Assembly (NCBI GenBank): GCA_035650075.1
Contig: DASRII010000277.1
Location: forward strand, 1-32,996
Length of the DNA stretch: 32,996 nucleotides
Source of the DNA: DASSUC01 sp035650075
GTDB lineage: Bacteria > Actinomycetota > Actinomycetes > Mycobacteriales > Micromonosporaceae
Reading direction: 5' to 3'
Part shown: piece by piece, positions 10,901-19,161 of the stretch
Layout: each line of letters begins with the position of its first letter
Numbering within the stretch: position 1 is the first letter of the stretch
Notes under the pieces: generated by a model
What the model saw: the letters and a program-made list of their open reading frames with translations, nothing else
Databases searched by the model: none
What the model was told of the DNA's origin: nothing
Program-made: the position numbers and the translations under genes

Positions 10901-13900
10901 CACGGCGTCGGCGTGAACACGTCCGGATCGGTCAGGTCGACCGGCACCCCGAACAGCACACGCTGCTCGCTGCCGTCGGGGTGCACGGTACGGACCAGGC
11001 GCCCGCGCGGATCGTAGAACAGCACGGCCTGCTGTCCACGTTGGACATCCAGCGGCTCGGCGTAAGCGAAGCCGGTGGCGAAGAACGGCTCGTACTTGCG
11101 TACCACCCGGCCCTTGTTGTCGTAGAACTGCCAACCGCTGACCGTCACGTTCGGCGGCTGCGCCGGATCCCGGGTACGGCCGGTGCTATCGCCGACCGGG
11201 GCGGACAGGTCGGCCGGAATCACGCCGCCGCCGAACGTCGGATCACCGAACAGCGTGTCCTCGGCCTGTGCGCGGGTCTGCAGCACGCGGCCGAACCCGT
11301 CGGAGTACTCGATCGATACGATCACGTCATCGCGTTCGGCGGCCGGGACGTCGGTGTCGGTGTCGTGGTGTACCCGCCGCTCCACCGTTGCCGAGACGGG
11401 CTGGCCATCCTCGGCGAAGGCCAGCAGGTCATACTTCATCCGGACGCTGGGCAGGTCGCGGTCGCCCTGGCCGTCGCGGCCCCGGACGAACTGCGCGATG
11501 ACCAGGCCGAGCGGCGAGAACTCCACCGACCTCGTGTTGCCGTTGACGTCGGTCAGCTCGCGGGGTTGCAGGATGCGGTAGTCCGGCGTGACGGCCACCA
11601 TCAACCCGACAGCGTCGGTCGCACGGACCGGCAGCAGATCGTGCGCGTCGTAGTCGAGCCGGCTCGGTGCGCCGAGCGGGTCCAGCGTGACGACCGGCAG
11701 GCCGCGCGGGACCCGGCCTGGCTCGTGGATGTCGTAGCTCTGCCGCGCGGTGACCACGTAGTAGCCGACGACGTCGCCGTCTCCATAGTGGACGTATCCG
11801 GCGAGGTCCGGCAGCAGAGCGCGGAATTCCGGCGGGTACTCGGCCGGCCACGAGACCACCCCGCCCGGCGCCAGGTAAACCGGCTTCAGCCCATCCGGGT
11901 AGAGCTCGTCGAGGAACGCGTCGGTGAACGCCAGCGCCTCGGACCGCACCGGCAGGCCATGCTCGCCCAACGTGCCCAGCGGAAGGCCGGCGAAGGCGTC
12001 GCCGTCGTAGAACGTCCGCCGGTCGCCGATCACCCGCAGCGAGAAGAGCTCACCGGGCGCGCCGCGCAGGACCGCGTCGCGCAGGTCCGGCACGGCCGCC
12101 GTGCCGTCGTTGACCACCTCGTATGTCGTCTCCCGCGCCACCCGGTCGACCAGATAGTGCTCGGCGTCGTCGCGGCGGGCATACCCGATGGTGGTGAGCG
12201 TGGCCAGGTACGGCTGCCCACCAGGGGGCGCGGCCGCCAGTGGGTCGCGCCCGCGCGGCACCGCGACGGCGACCGCCCCGGTGTGCAGGCCGTATGCGTC
12301 AACGCCGGTCGGGAACTCGAACGCGGTCATCGGCTCGTTGCCGCGCTCCCAGTGCGTCGTGCGCTGGCCGAGCGGAAACGGCAGGAAAACGCGCTCCCGG
12401 CCGGGGTCGTCCGGGCCGGGCGGCGATTCCTCGCGTACCCCGGTGAGCGCCTCGGTGACCGTATACGGTCGGCGCTCGCGGTCGGCGCCGTCCAGCGCGT
12501 AGAGCTCGGTGCGCAGCACCTGGCCGCGCAGTGCCCGCAGCGCGGAGCGCCGGGCCGCGCGGCTCAATCCGGCCAGGAACGCCACCTGCTCGGCCGGGCG
12601 GGACAGCATCGGCGGGTCGCCGTCCCAGTACTCGTGCCGCAGGTCCAGCTCGGTCCAGTCACCGGCCTCCACGGCGGCCACCGGCCCGGGGTGGAACCAG
12701 CTCCTCGTCAGCGTCGGCGGCGAGAAGTGGTCCGGAGGAACGACTCCCGGACCGGTCGCGGGAGCCCGGTCGAACGTCTCGCTGTCGAGTTGCTCTACCA
12801 TCGCGAACCCCCGGAACTCGCGCTCCAGCCCGTCCCAGTACCCGTGGTGGTATCGGTACTCGGTGGTCAGCCGGCCGTGCGAGATGGCGTCTACCACCTC
12901 GACCTTCGAGACCACCTGCACCGGAAACGGCAGCGTGGTCCGCCACCGGGTCGCCGGATGGGCCTCGTCGCGGAGGAACTCCACTGTGGACGGATGGTGG
13001 TGTACAAGGGTGGTTGCGCCGAGGTGGTTGTCCATCACCTCCAGCAGGTACGGCTTCCGGCCGCCGGTGATGTCGAGGAACCGCAGGAACGGCCGGCCGC
13101 TGCCATCCGCGGCGCGGCTGAACAGCAGGCCCGCCATGCCGGTGCCGTGCAGGTCGGCCAGCCGGATCGTGTCGGTGTCGACCACACTCGGGGTACCGGT
13201 GACCACGACCGGCTGTTCGGTCCAGGCGTTTCCGGTCCGGTTGCCCCACAGCAGCACCCGCCCGTCGTCGACGTAGACCACGTCGGCCGCACCGTCGCCA
13301 TCCACGTCGCCGAGCAGGAGCCGGCGCGGGTCGTACCCGTCGGGCAGCCGCGGCGAGTGGCGCATGGCAACCGGCGCGCCCCACCGGCCGTGGCCCAGGT
13401 TCGGCCAGTAGACGACGTTGCCACTGCGCAGCAGCACCACGTCCGGCAGGCCGTCGCCGGTCATGTCGGCGAGCCGGATCCGCGGATCGGCGAGGTCGAG
13501 GTCCGGGTCGAGCCCACGCGCCGCCGTCGTGCGCTGCCAGGCGCGCCGCGGGTCGGCGTCGTTGAACCAGCACTGCAGAAACGGCCCGGACCGCAGCACG
13601 TCAGTGAGCCCGTCACCGTCGAGGTCGACCAGCTTCACCGCAGGATCGGCCAGGCTTACGCTCGGCACCTGGCGGTACGGCTGGAACGAACGCCGACTCC
13701 AGGCGCCGGCGAACGTCATCGGGAAGTAGCCGTCCAATGTGGACGTACCGCCGGCCGAGCCGACTGTGACCAGATCCGGGCGTCCGTCCCCGTCGGCGTC
13801 CAGCAGCGTGACACCCTGGTCGCGCAACGATACCGGCGGCGCCTGCGCTAGCGCGCGGGGCAGCTCGAACCGGCCGTTGCCGGCGTTGCGCCAGAACCGT

Positions 13901-15036
13901 TGCGTGGCACCGAGTTCCACCACGTCCGGCAGCCCGCCGCCGCGCAGGTCGACCAGCGCCAGAGTCGGGTCGCTCAACGGCGCCGTCGGCAGGCCCGGGC
14001 CGGTCACCCGCTCGAACCGACGACCGGTCGGGTCGAACCCGGAGTACCCGAACGTCAGCGGCGGCAGGCTCTCCACGATCGGACCGTCGATGCCCACCAC
14101 GTCGACCCGGTTCAGCAGCGAAACGCCGGTGAACGGGGCCTGCTCGTACGAGAACCGGTACTCGCGGCAGACCCGCGCCACCCCGTCCGCCGCGTGCGTC
14201 ACGATCCGGACGGTCCGGCAGCGCAGCGTGGTACGGATCTCGAAGCCGGCGCGGTACTCGGAGAACGGATCCGGCCGCGGCTCGTACTCGAACTCGACCG
14301 TCACCAGGAACGACGGGTCGACGCGGTCACCGTAGTCGGCGTAGGAAATCCGTGAAATGAGCGGTTGGTCCCAGGCGTGGCCCGGCTCCTCGCCGTGGTC
14401 ACGCAGGTACTCGTATCGGATCAGGTTGCCCAGCGGATCGCGGGTACCGGTGATGCGCCAGCCGAACACCTTCGCCGGGTTGGCGGGGTCAGCCAGTACA
14501 GCCGGGTCCGTCCACCCGACCGGCATGCCGCCCGGGCGCGGTGTGCCGTACCGGGTGAGCGTCCCCTCCCGACCACGGACCTCCCAATAGTCACCGGTGT
14601 CGTCCCTGACGTGCTCGATCCGGGCGAACAGGCCCTCGGTGCGGGGCCGGTAGCGGACCCGACCCGGATCGCCGCCGGCGACCGGCACAAGATCCTCTGC
14701 GCTGGAGAGCACGAACACATCGGGCCGGTCGGCCCCCGGCCCGGCCACATCGGCGTACCGGGGTAACCCCCGCGACGTCTTCCGTGACACTCCAGGCAGG
14801 CTCAACTGCCAGCCCAAGCCGAACGGCCCGTTGCCCGTAGCAGCGCTGTAGCCCAGCGTCAACTGCGGCTGCAGACCCAGCCGGCCGATCGGCACCGCGA
14901 ACGGCACGGAGAAGGCCCCCGTACCGGTAAACAGATCGGGCGAGAACTTCTCGCCCAACCCGCTGATCGCGCCGCCGCCCTTCGGTAGCGAGATCGCCGA
15001 ACCACCGGCCGTGGGGTCCGTGACACCCGCGCTCAC
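7945..15036 (-). CDS. Tc toxin TcB-TcC fusion (SpvB / RHS cocoon protein) with variable C-terminal effector
   Basis: From the N-terminus: an SpvB block (SLPKGGGAISGLGEKF, TGTGAFSVPFAVPIG); six FG-GAP/VCBS-type repeats (such as LLDADGDGRPDLV, LVDLDGDGLTDVL); the TcB middle domain (GGRKPYLLEVMDNHLGATT, YRYHHGYWDGLEREFRGFA); many YD/RHS repeats; an RHS core (YRFTGKERDEESGLAYHQAR to NPVRWVDLDG); and a 277-residue tip (7945-8778). In known complexes TcB and TcC form a cocoon that holds the self-cleaved tip and delivers it through TcA. The tip has IDLS...VDVEFKLT, a spacing like a PD-(D/E)xK nuclease, then KQSVAFHNHARANKRLLVYV; nuclease activity is inference. I chose GTG 15036 because GAGGGG lies 6 bases upstream. 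A TTG at 15093 would add 19 residues but has no ribosome site. Confidence 0.9.
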   Translation of the reverse strand: MSAGVTDPTAGGSAISLPKGGGAISGLGEKFSPDLFTGTGAFSVPFAVPIGRLGLQPQLTLGYSAATGNGPFGLGWQLSLPGVSRKTSRGLPRYADVAGPGADRPDVFVLSSAEDLVPVAGGDPGRVRYRPRTEGLFARIEHVRDDTGDYWEVRGREGTLTRYGTPRPGGMPVGWTDPAVLADPANPAKVFGWRITGTRDPLGNLIRYEYLRDHGEEPGHAWDQPLISRISYADYGDRVDPSFLVTVEFEYEPRPDPFSEYRAGFEIRTTLRCRTVRIVTHAADGVARVCREYRFSYEQAPFTGVSLLNRVDVVGIDGPIVESLPPLTFGYSGFDPTGRRFERVTGPGLPTAPLSDPTLALVDLRGGGLPDVVELGATQRFWRNAGNGRFELPRALAQAPPVSLRDQGVTLLDADGDGRPDLVTVGSAGGTSTLDGYFPMTFAGAWSRRSFQPYRQVPSVSLADPAVKLVDLDGDGLTDVLRSGPFLQCWFNDADPRRAWQRTTAARGLDPDLDLADPRIRLADMTGDGLPDVVLLRSGNVVYWPNLGHGRWGAPVAMRHSPRLPDGYDPRRLLLGDVDGDGAADVVYVDDGRVLLWGNRTGNAWTEQPVVVTGTPSVVDTDTIRLADLHGTGMAGLLFSRAADGSGRPFLRFLDITGGRKPYLLEVMDNHLGATTLVHHHPSTVEFLRDEAHPATRWRTTLPFPVQVVSKVEVVDAISHGRLTTEYRYHHGYWDGLEREFRGFAMVEQLDSETFDRAPATGPGVVPPDHFSPPTLTRSWFHPGPVAAVEAGDWTELDLRHEYWDGDPPMLSRPAEQVAFLAGLSRAARRSALRALRGQVLRTELYALDGADRERRPYTVTEALTGVREESPPGPDDPGRERVFLPFPLGQRTTHWERGNEPMTAFEFPTGVDAYGLHTGAVAVAVPRGRDPLAAAPPGGQPYLATLTTIGYARRDDAEHYLVDRVARETTYEVVNDGTAAVPDLRDAVLRGAPGELFSLRVIGDRRTFYDGDAFAGLPLGTLGEHGLPVRSEALAFTDAFLDELYPDGLKPVYLAPGGVVSWPAEYPPEFRALLPDLAGYVHYGDGDVVGYYVVTARQSYDIHEPGRVPRGLPVVTLDPLGAPSRLDYDAHDLLPVRATDAVGLMVAVTPDYRILQPRELTDVNGNTRSVEFSPLGLVIAQFVRGRDGQGDRDLPSVRMKYDLLAFAEDGQPVSATVERRVHHDTDTDVPAAERDDVIVSIEYSDGFGRVLQTRAQAEDTLFGDPTFGGGVIPADLSAPVGDSTGRTRDPAQPPNVTVSGWQFYDNKGRVVRKYEPFFATGFAYAEPLDVQRGQQAVLFYDPRGRLVRTVHPDGSEQRVLFGVPVDLTDPDVFTPTPWESYTYDANDNAGRTHGSAAQAYADHWNTPASAEVDALGRIVRAVARNGTEVLTTRTSHDIQGNLLSIVDPLGRESFRYAFDVAKRRWRLDSIDAGRRDTVPDALDRPVETRDSKSALTLAAFDRLHRPIREWARNREGGPVTLRQVVEYGDAGDPAQPPADRDAARAHNLLGRPERHRDEAGMVTTGSVDFKGNVLESTRNVIADAPILAEYAGGPANGWQITPFQVDWTQHDATLLEAFGYATRTGYDALNRVTRHTFPADVEGGRRELRLAYNRSGALEQVHLDDTVYLQRIAYNAKRQRVLVAHGNGVLTRFAYDPSTFRPVRLRSEPYTTVDDLTYHPTAPPLQDYGYDYDLAGNLLALRDRTPGSGIPKNPDALRTTDPRLRALLADGDALDRLFSYDPIYRLLSATGREHAAPPAGDPWSDLPRGTDVTQVQPYRETYRYDPAGGLRALTHAGAGGFTREYTVDDGSNRLHRLTVGTATFDYTFDDNGNVTGEATSRHFTWNHRDRMTSFATQVPGAEPSVHAQYLYDAAGQRVKKLVRRQGGAVEVTHYIDGVFEHHRWSDAPDAGTNGQNNHVHVLDGRHRVALVRIGAARPDDRWPAVTVPLGDHLDSSNVVVDGDGNLVNREEYSPYGETTFGSFAHKRYRFTGKERDEESGLAYHQARYLAPYLCRWVSADPVVAGGTTAYAYAAQNPVRWVDLDGEEPTKVQTEVKVFVDALADYFAEIVTIASDSKATGRASPFERPAIGKLSGDVLREDLSKVLGTDRFEVRVNDHSHHRIDLSMKDIPVDVEFKLTPAAVPSKQSVAFHNHARANKRLLVYVYGNAAPEFFNYTNKPLTAKQLAHLEKATARIQQKLSRMTRGLREQDSRRKESNPSSMPRLLPPDGVGPTSHTADHHGDDDLFEGAQFLADLAVRNVIGLVAGIIRCSRSEFCLSVMQAVPTGALPATTLTLRGGWGGLVRYPGIDHPIGAGRLQERN

Positions 15037-15506
15037 GTCCCGCCCCTCGCCGTCATCGCCGTCTCCAGCCCGGATAGGGGCGCGAGAACGCAACCAGACG
15101 GCGACTGGGCCCCGGCCAGCCGGCCAGCGACGTTGTTCTTACGTCGCAGTCGTGTACCAGACATCGATCCGCCTTCCCCTTCCGTGACAGGGCAACGCGT
15201 ACGAGGTTGGCAAGCCGGCCTGGAACGGCACTGACATGGCGCTTGCGCCGCGTTGGCGTCGGATACTGCGAAGGTGAGGGCGTGCCGGTCTCTGACCGCG
15301 CGACTTCCGGCGCTGGCACCGCTTGCCTGTCGACCGGTACGTCACGCGGGACGTAGAAGGTTGCGCAACTGATCGTCTAGCGACCGGTCGATTTGCGCGT
15401 TCAGCCGTCACTGACTACGGACGTTGATCGCTACTGCGGCGACGCGAACCGGCCGAGCCTGCCATAGGCTCCGGTAGGGTGGGAGGCTCGTGGGGAGGAG
15501 CGGGGG
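15037..15506. other. Divergent intergenic region between the Tc operon and hemerythrin
   Basis: About 470 bases separate the divergent starts and must hold the promoters of both the Tc operon and the hemerythrin gene. The Tc ribosome site GAGGGG is at 15043-15048. I see no convincing -35/-10 pair, operator or small gene here; short frames on either strand have no recognisable content. Confidence 0.4.
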
Positions 15507-15947
15507 ATGCAGCCGCGGGTCGTGGCGCTGGGCCAACATCTGGTCGAGGTTCATGGGTGGCTACGCAAGCAGCTTGACGCGATCCGCACCGACGCGGCGG
15601 CCTTCGGCGAGCACGGTGGCATTCGGGCGACCGACTTGCGGACGCACTGCCTGACGTTCTGCTCGATCCTCGAACACCATCACACCGGCGAAGATCAGCA
15701 GCTCTTCCCGTTCATTGCTGGCCAGTACCCCGAGCTGGGTCCGGTTATCGAGGAGCTGATGCACGACCACGGGCAGGTGGCCGAGATCCTCAATCAGATC
15801 ACCGAGCTGGTCCGGCAGCTGGGCGCGCAGCCCGACCCAGCCGAGGTCGCCCGCATCCGCACAGAGCTGGACAGCCTCGCCGCACTGCTCGAGAACCACC
15901 TGAACTATGAGGAGAAGAAGCTAGTCCCCATCCTCGACGCCCTCTGA
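15507..15947 (+). CDS. Hemerythrin HHE-domain protein
   Basis: This 146-residue soluble, all-helical protein is a single hemerythrin-like domain. The expected iron-ligand pattern is visible: H16 in helix 1, H57-H59 with E62 (LEHHHTGED) in helix 2, H86/H88 in helix 3, and H131 with E135/E136 (ENHLNYEEKK) in helix 4. Such proteins hold a di-iron site that binds oxygen or senses oxygen, iron or nitric oxide; the specific role cannot be read from sequence. The ATG at 15507 follows a strong GGGGAGGAG site. It stands alone, divergent from the Tc operon, and nothing ties it functionally to its neighbours. Confidence 0.9.
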   Translation: MQPRVVALGQHLVEVHGWLRKQLDAIRTDAAAFGEHGGIRATDLRTHCLTFCSILEHHHTGEDQQLFPFIAGQYPELGPVIEELMHDHGQVAEILNQITELVRQLGAQPDPAEVARIRTELDSLAALLENHLNYEEKKLVPILDAL

Positions 15948-16296
15948 TCGCCGTATCGCCAACGGCGTCAAGCCCGATCGGGGACAACAACCGCCACGCG
16001 GCCCGTCCGGTACTCCTTGCGCCCGCGCAGAGCCGCGACTGCCATTCAGCAGCCTGGACCCACCATCCACATCGGACAAACTGGCTGCTCCGCGGGTACT
16101 CGATGCTAGCGCAACAGCGCCATCTGGCCGAGGTGACAAGCCAGCGGAGCGCCATAGGGGATTTCTCGCCTGCCACACCGGTCGTGGTGTCAGACATATA
16201 GGAATCCGACAGTAGGCAACTGATCGGCCCACTGGCGCGTCATTCCTTTGGGCGCTCGCAGCCGCGAGTGACCCATCCACGCAAAGGGGGAAACGC
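15948..16296. other. Intergenic stretch with no gene recognised
   Basis: These 349 bases lie between hemerythrin and the secreted DUF6299 protein. They should carry the promoter of the latter, whose ribosome site is the AAAGGGGGAAA just before 16297. The short frames present look like chance. No clear terminator, repeat or operator was found. Confidence 0.4.
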
Positions 16297-17130
16297 GTGA
16301 GACTGAAAACCCGGTTACTCGCCTCGTCGAGTGCTGTGGCAGCCGCAGCGCTGCTATCGACTGTCGCGGCCGCGCCGGCTTACGCCGCGGCACCGGCGAA
16401 CGACACGTTTGCTGGCGCCTTGGCGGTCGGAGCGCTGCCGTTCACGACCTCGCAGGACACCTCGGAGGCGACGACCGACGCGGACGACGCCGAGGCCAAC
16501 CAGAACTGTGGCGCTCCAGTGACGGACGCCAGCGTCTGGTACTCGTTCACCGCACCCGCCAGCGACGAGGCGATCATCGTCGATGTGTCATCCTCGTCCT
16601 ACTCGGCCGGCGTCCTGGTCGTGACCGGTTCACCCGGGAGCTTCGTAATCCAGGCCTGCGGTCCGGGTGCTACCGCGTTCCTGACGGTGGCCGGCGAGAC
16701 CTATCATTTCATGATCATTGATGACCAGTCCGACGGTTCGGGCAATGGCGGCACCATGGTGATGACGGTGGATACCGCACCGCCGCCCCCGGACGTCGAC
16801 ATCACGGTCGACCCCAGAGGTACCGTCGACAAGGCCGGCACCGCGACGCTCTCCGGCACGATGTCCTGCACCGGCGAGGTGCAGTTCGCCTTCGTCGAGG
16901 TATCGATCGTGCAGCGCGTCGGCCGCGGCTCGATCGACGGGTTCGGGTTCGTCGAGACGCCCTGCGACGGTACCGACCGCCCATGGTCGGTGCAGATCTC
17001 GCCGTTCATCGGCGGCAGCAAGTTCGCCGGCGGCAAGGCCGCGTCGGTGACCTTCGGGGTCGCCTGCGGCCCGGTCTTCTGCGGTGAGGACTTCGAGGAG
17101 CGGACAGTCCAGCTCAGCCGCCGCGGCTGA
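16297..17130 (+). CDS. Secreted DUF6299-family protein
   Basis: The protein has 277 residues. A Sec signal peptide spans about residues 1-31 (basic n-region MRLKTR, Ala-rich core, cleavage near AYA-AAP). A beta-rich domain follows from about 35 to 150 (ANDTFAGALAVGALPFTTSQ, DTSEATTDADDAE, VWYSFTAP), resembling pre-peptidase C-terminal domains. A second domain (about 155-277) has VDKAGTATLSGTMSCTG and ACGPVFCGEDFEERTVQL, which I recognise as DUF6299, found in secreted actinomycete proteins of unknown function. Several Cys pairs may form disulfides outside the cell. The GTG start is 6 bases after a GGGGG ribosome site, and a strong hairpin follows the stop. It appears monocistronic. Confidence 0.8.
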   Translation: MRLKTRLLASSSAVAAAALLSTVAAAPAYAAAPANDTFAGALAVGALPFTTSQDTSEATTDADDAEANQNCGAPVTDASVWYSFTAPASDEAIIVDVSSSSYSAGVLVVTGSPGSFVIQACGPGATAFLTVAGETYHFMIIDDQSDGSGNGGTMVMTVDTAPPPPDVDITVDPRGTVDKAGTATLSGTMSCTGEVQFAFVEVSIVQRVGRGSIDGFGFVETPCDGTDRPWSVQISPFIGGSKFAGGKAASVTFGVACGPVFCGEDFEERTVQLSRRG

Positions 17131-17147
17131 CGCAGCACGTAACACGT

Positions 17148-17177
17148 CCCTCGTGCGGGTGCCTGCCCGCACGAGGG
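17148..17177 (+). terminator. Strong hairpin terminator after the DUF6299 gene
   Basis: CCCTCGTGCGGG (17148-17159) and CCCGCACGAGGG (17166-17177) form a perfect 12-bp stem with a 6-base loop, followed by ATTCTTG. It starts 18 bases after the stop codon. The stem quality makes this the clearest terminator in the window. Confidence 0.85.
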
Positions 17178-17310
17178 ATTCTTGCCGTCGGTGCGGGTCA
17201 AGTCCGGGAGCCTGGCAGAAACGGGCTCGGGAAGCCGAAACCATAAGCGTTCGGCCCACCGGTCCCGTGGCGGGCTTCACGCCTTCTGAGCCGAAGGGCT
17301 CAACTCTGCA

Positions 17311-17446
17311 TAGGGTCAGCTCGCGTAGGAGTTCGCCGTCGTCGGTGATGATCCGGATGTGTAGTCGTGGGCGCGGCCGATGCCGATGTGGTGGGGTCGG
17401 CTGTTGTGTCGCAGGGTGACCACGCCGCTGCCGTCGACGGGGGCCA
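17311..17446 (-). pseudogene. Remnant of an IS481-type transposase (C-terminal end)
   Basis: Two frames on the minus strand carry consecutive pieces of the conserved C-terminal region of IS481/integrase-core transposases. One is VDGSGVVTLRHNSRPHHIGIGRAHD (about 17365-17438; the core is VTLRHNSRPHHIGIGRAH). The other, in a different frame just downstream, is HIRIITDDGELLRELTL (about 17311-17361). In intact proteins the two pieces are contiguous in one frame, so a frameshifting deletion lies near 17362. No DDE catalytic domain is seen upstream. It lies just downstream of the hairpin at 17177 and before the cellulase promoter. Confidence 0.65.
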
Positions 17447-17613
17447 AATCACGGCGGCTACCGCGACATCCAGCCCGAGCCGGCTGCCCGGCCCGATTCC
17501 AGCGCCCGTCTGGGCGACGTGGCATGCCCAGCCGGTCGGAACCTGTCCGCGATGATCTCGGTCAGCAGACGGGTTGACATGCGCGTTCGGAACGCGCAGG
17601 CTCGGCCCTGGGG

Positions 17614-17627
17614 CGTGGGAACGCTCC
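17614..17627. promoter_or_regulatory. CebR/CelR-type operator upstream of the GH6 cellulase
   Basis: TGGGAACGCTCCCA differs at one position from TGGGAGCGCTCCCA, the box bound by the LacI-family repressor CebR/CelR that controls cellulase and cello-oligosaccharide genes in Streptomyces and Thermobifida. It sits 42 bases before the cellulase GTG, where a repressor would block transcription until cellobiose appears. The repressor gene itself is not in this window. Confidence 0.8.
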
Positions 17628-17669
17628 CAATTCCGCGCGGTTCTCGTACTCCCATCAGGAGAGACAAAC

Positions 17670-18932
17670 GTGTCCGTGACATCGTTTCGCCGCCGTGCCG
17701 TGATGGCCGTCGCGGCCTGCGCCGCCGTATCGGCGGCAACATTTCCGATCAGCGTCCCGCCGGCGAGCGCCGGCATCAACGACGGCACGAAGTTCTACGT
17801 CCCCAAGCCGAACCACGGAGCGGTCGAGCAGATCGCCGATCTCACCGCCCAGGGACAACAAGGCCTCGCCCGCCAGGTCCGGGCGATGATCGAGACCCCG
17901 CAGGCGTTCTGGGTAACCGGTGGCTCCACCGGCCACGCGCTCACCCAGTCGATCAAGGCCGAGGCTCAGCGGGCTGAAGGTAAGCGTTCCTTGGCCGTCT
18001 TCGTCGCGTACAACATCCCCTTCCGCGACTGCGCGCAGTTCTCGGCGGGCGGGGCGAAGACAGTGGCCGAGTACCAGGCCTGGATCGATGCCTTCGCCGC
18101 TGGAATCGGCGACCACGCGGCCGCCGTGATCCTCGAGCCGGACGGCCTGGGAATCATTCCCTGGTACACGAGCATCAACGGAGCCCAGGAGTGGTGCAAA
18201 CCGGCGGAGGCCGACCCAGCGACCGCGGCCAGTGACCGATTCGCGTTGCTGAACTACGCCGTGGACCACTTCACCGCGCTACCGCACACCAGCGTCTACC
18301 TGGACGGAACGCACAGCGCCTGGCTCGGCTCCGGCGATGCCGCCGATCGTCTAGTACGCGCCGGGGCGCTCGAGGCCGACGGCTTCTTCGTCAACGTCTC
18401 GAACTACCAAACCACCGAACGCCAGTTGAAGTACGCCGAATGGATCTCGAAGTGCATCTACTTCGGTACCCAGGGTCCCGATTGGGCCCGGGGCCACTTC
18501 GACTGGTGTGCCAGCCAGTACTTCCCCGCCAACCCCAACGACTTCAGCACCTGGGTACTCAGCGACGCCTGGTACCAGGCCAATGTCGGCGACGTCTCGC
18601 CCGACATGCTCGCGCACTTCGTCGTCGACACCAGCCGCAACGGCGTAGGGCCGTGGACGCCACCGGCCGGTAACGGGTGGCCCGACCCTCAAGACTGGTG
18701 CAACCCACCGGACCGTGGTCTCGGCGCTCGCCCGACCACGAACACCGGCAACCCGCTCGCCGACGCATTCTTGTGGATCAAGATTCCGGGCGAGTCCGAC
18801 GGTCAGTGCGACCGCGGCACCGGTACCGGGCATGACCCGGCCCGCGGCGGTCTGGCCGACCCCGCCGCCGGCGCGTGGTTTACCCAGCAGGCCATCGAGC
18901 TCGTTCGCAACGCCAACCCACCGATCGGCTGA
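17670..18932 (+). CDS. Glycoside hydrolase family 6 cellulase (secreted)
   Basis: The 420-residue protein has a signal peptide with an arginine-rich n-region (SFRRRAVMAVAA) cut near PASA34-G35, followed by one GH6 catalytic barrel. GH6 enzymes cut beta-1,4-glucan with inversion. D120 (YNIPFRDC) and D158 (VILEPDGLG) are 38 residues apart, the same spacing as the catalytic D79/D117 pair of Thermobifida Cel6A, and SVYLDGTHSAW and FLWIKIPGESDG follow. There is no cellulose-binding module, so an endoglucanase acting on accessible glucan is more likely than a cellobiohydrolase; that is inference. I chose GTG 17670 because AGGAG lies 8 bases upstream; the frame is open further upstream but non-coding there and overlaps the operator. 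Expression is probably induced by cello-oligosaccharides through the operator at 17614. Confidence 0.93.
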   Translation: MSVTSFRRRAVMAVAACAAVSAATFPISVPPASAGINDGTKFYVPKPNHGAVEQIADLTAQGQQGLARQVRAMIETPQAFWVTGGSTGHALTQSIKAEAQRAEGKRSLAVFVAYNIPFRDCAQFSAGGAKTVAEYQAWIDAFAAGIGDHAAAVILEPDGLGIIPWYTSINGAQEWCKPAEADPATAASDRFALLNYAVDHFTALPHTSVYLDGTHSAWLGSGDAADRLVRAGALEADGFFVNVSNYQTTERQLKYAEWISKCIYFGTQGPDWARGHFDWCASQYFPANPNDFSTWVLSDAWYQANVGDVSPDMLAHFVVDTSRNGVGPWTPPAGNGWPDPQDWCNPPDRGLGARPTTNTGNPLADAFLWIKIPGESDGQCDRGTGTGHDPARGGLADPAAGAWFTQQAIELVRNANPPIG

Positions 18933-18951
18933 CTCGAGGCGCCATCCGGAG

Positions 18952-18990
18952 TGCTGCCCGCCGTCTCGTTGCTGCCGGCGGCGGGCAGCA
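18952..18990 (+). terminator. Hairpin terminator after the GH6 gene
   Basis: TGCTGCCCGCCG (18952-18963) pairs perfectly with CGGCGGGCAGCA (18979-18990) around a 15-base loop, 20 bases after the cellulase stop. No T-tract follows. The remaining 170 bases before the next gene hold nothing I can name. Confidence 0.7.
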
Positions 18991-19161
18991 GTCTGGCTCC
19001 AGAGACCTACCGCGATCGTCCTGGCGGGACGACCAAGAACGCCACCCACCGCTCGCGCGGCAGCAGCACCTACGGCGCTGTCTGAGCTCGACCGCTACTG
19101 TCGACAAATTGGTAGCCGTGCCCCGCGCCCTGCCGGCGGCCGGTCGGTGGGTACCGGGTGC

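Noticed and set aside
8350..13851. Open frame of 1,833 codons on the plus strand, antisense to the TcB-TcC gene
   Set aside because: It is rich in Arg, Val, Gly and Gln with no recognisable domain, and lies wholly opposite an RHS gene with strong homology. Long antisense frames are expected at this GC content.
15053..15411. Two short minus-strand frames upstream of the Tc operon
   Set aside because: They have Arg/Ser/Pro-rich compositions without recognisable motifs or good starts; this looks like the divergent promoter region.
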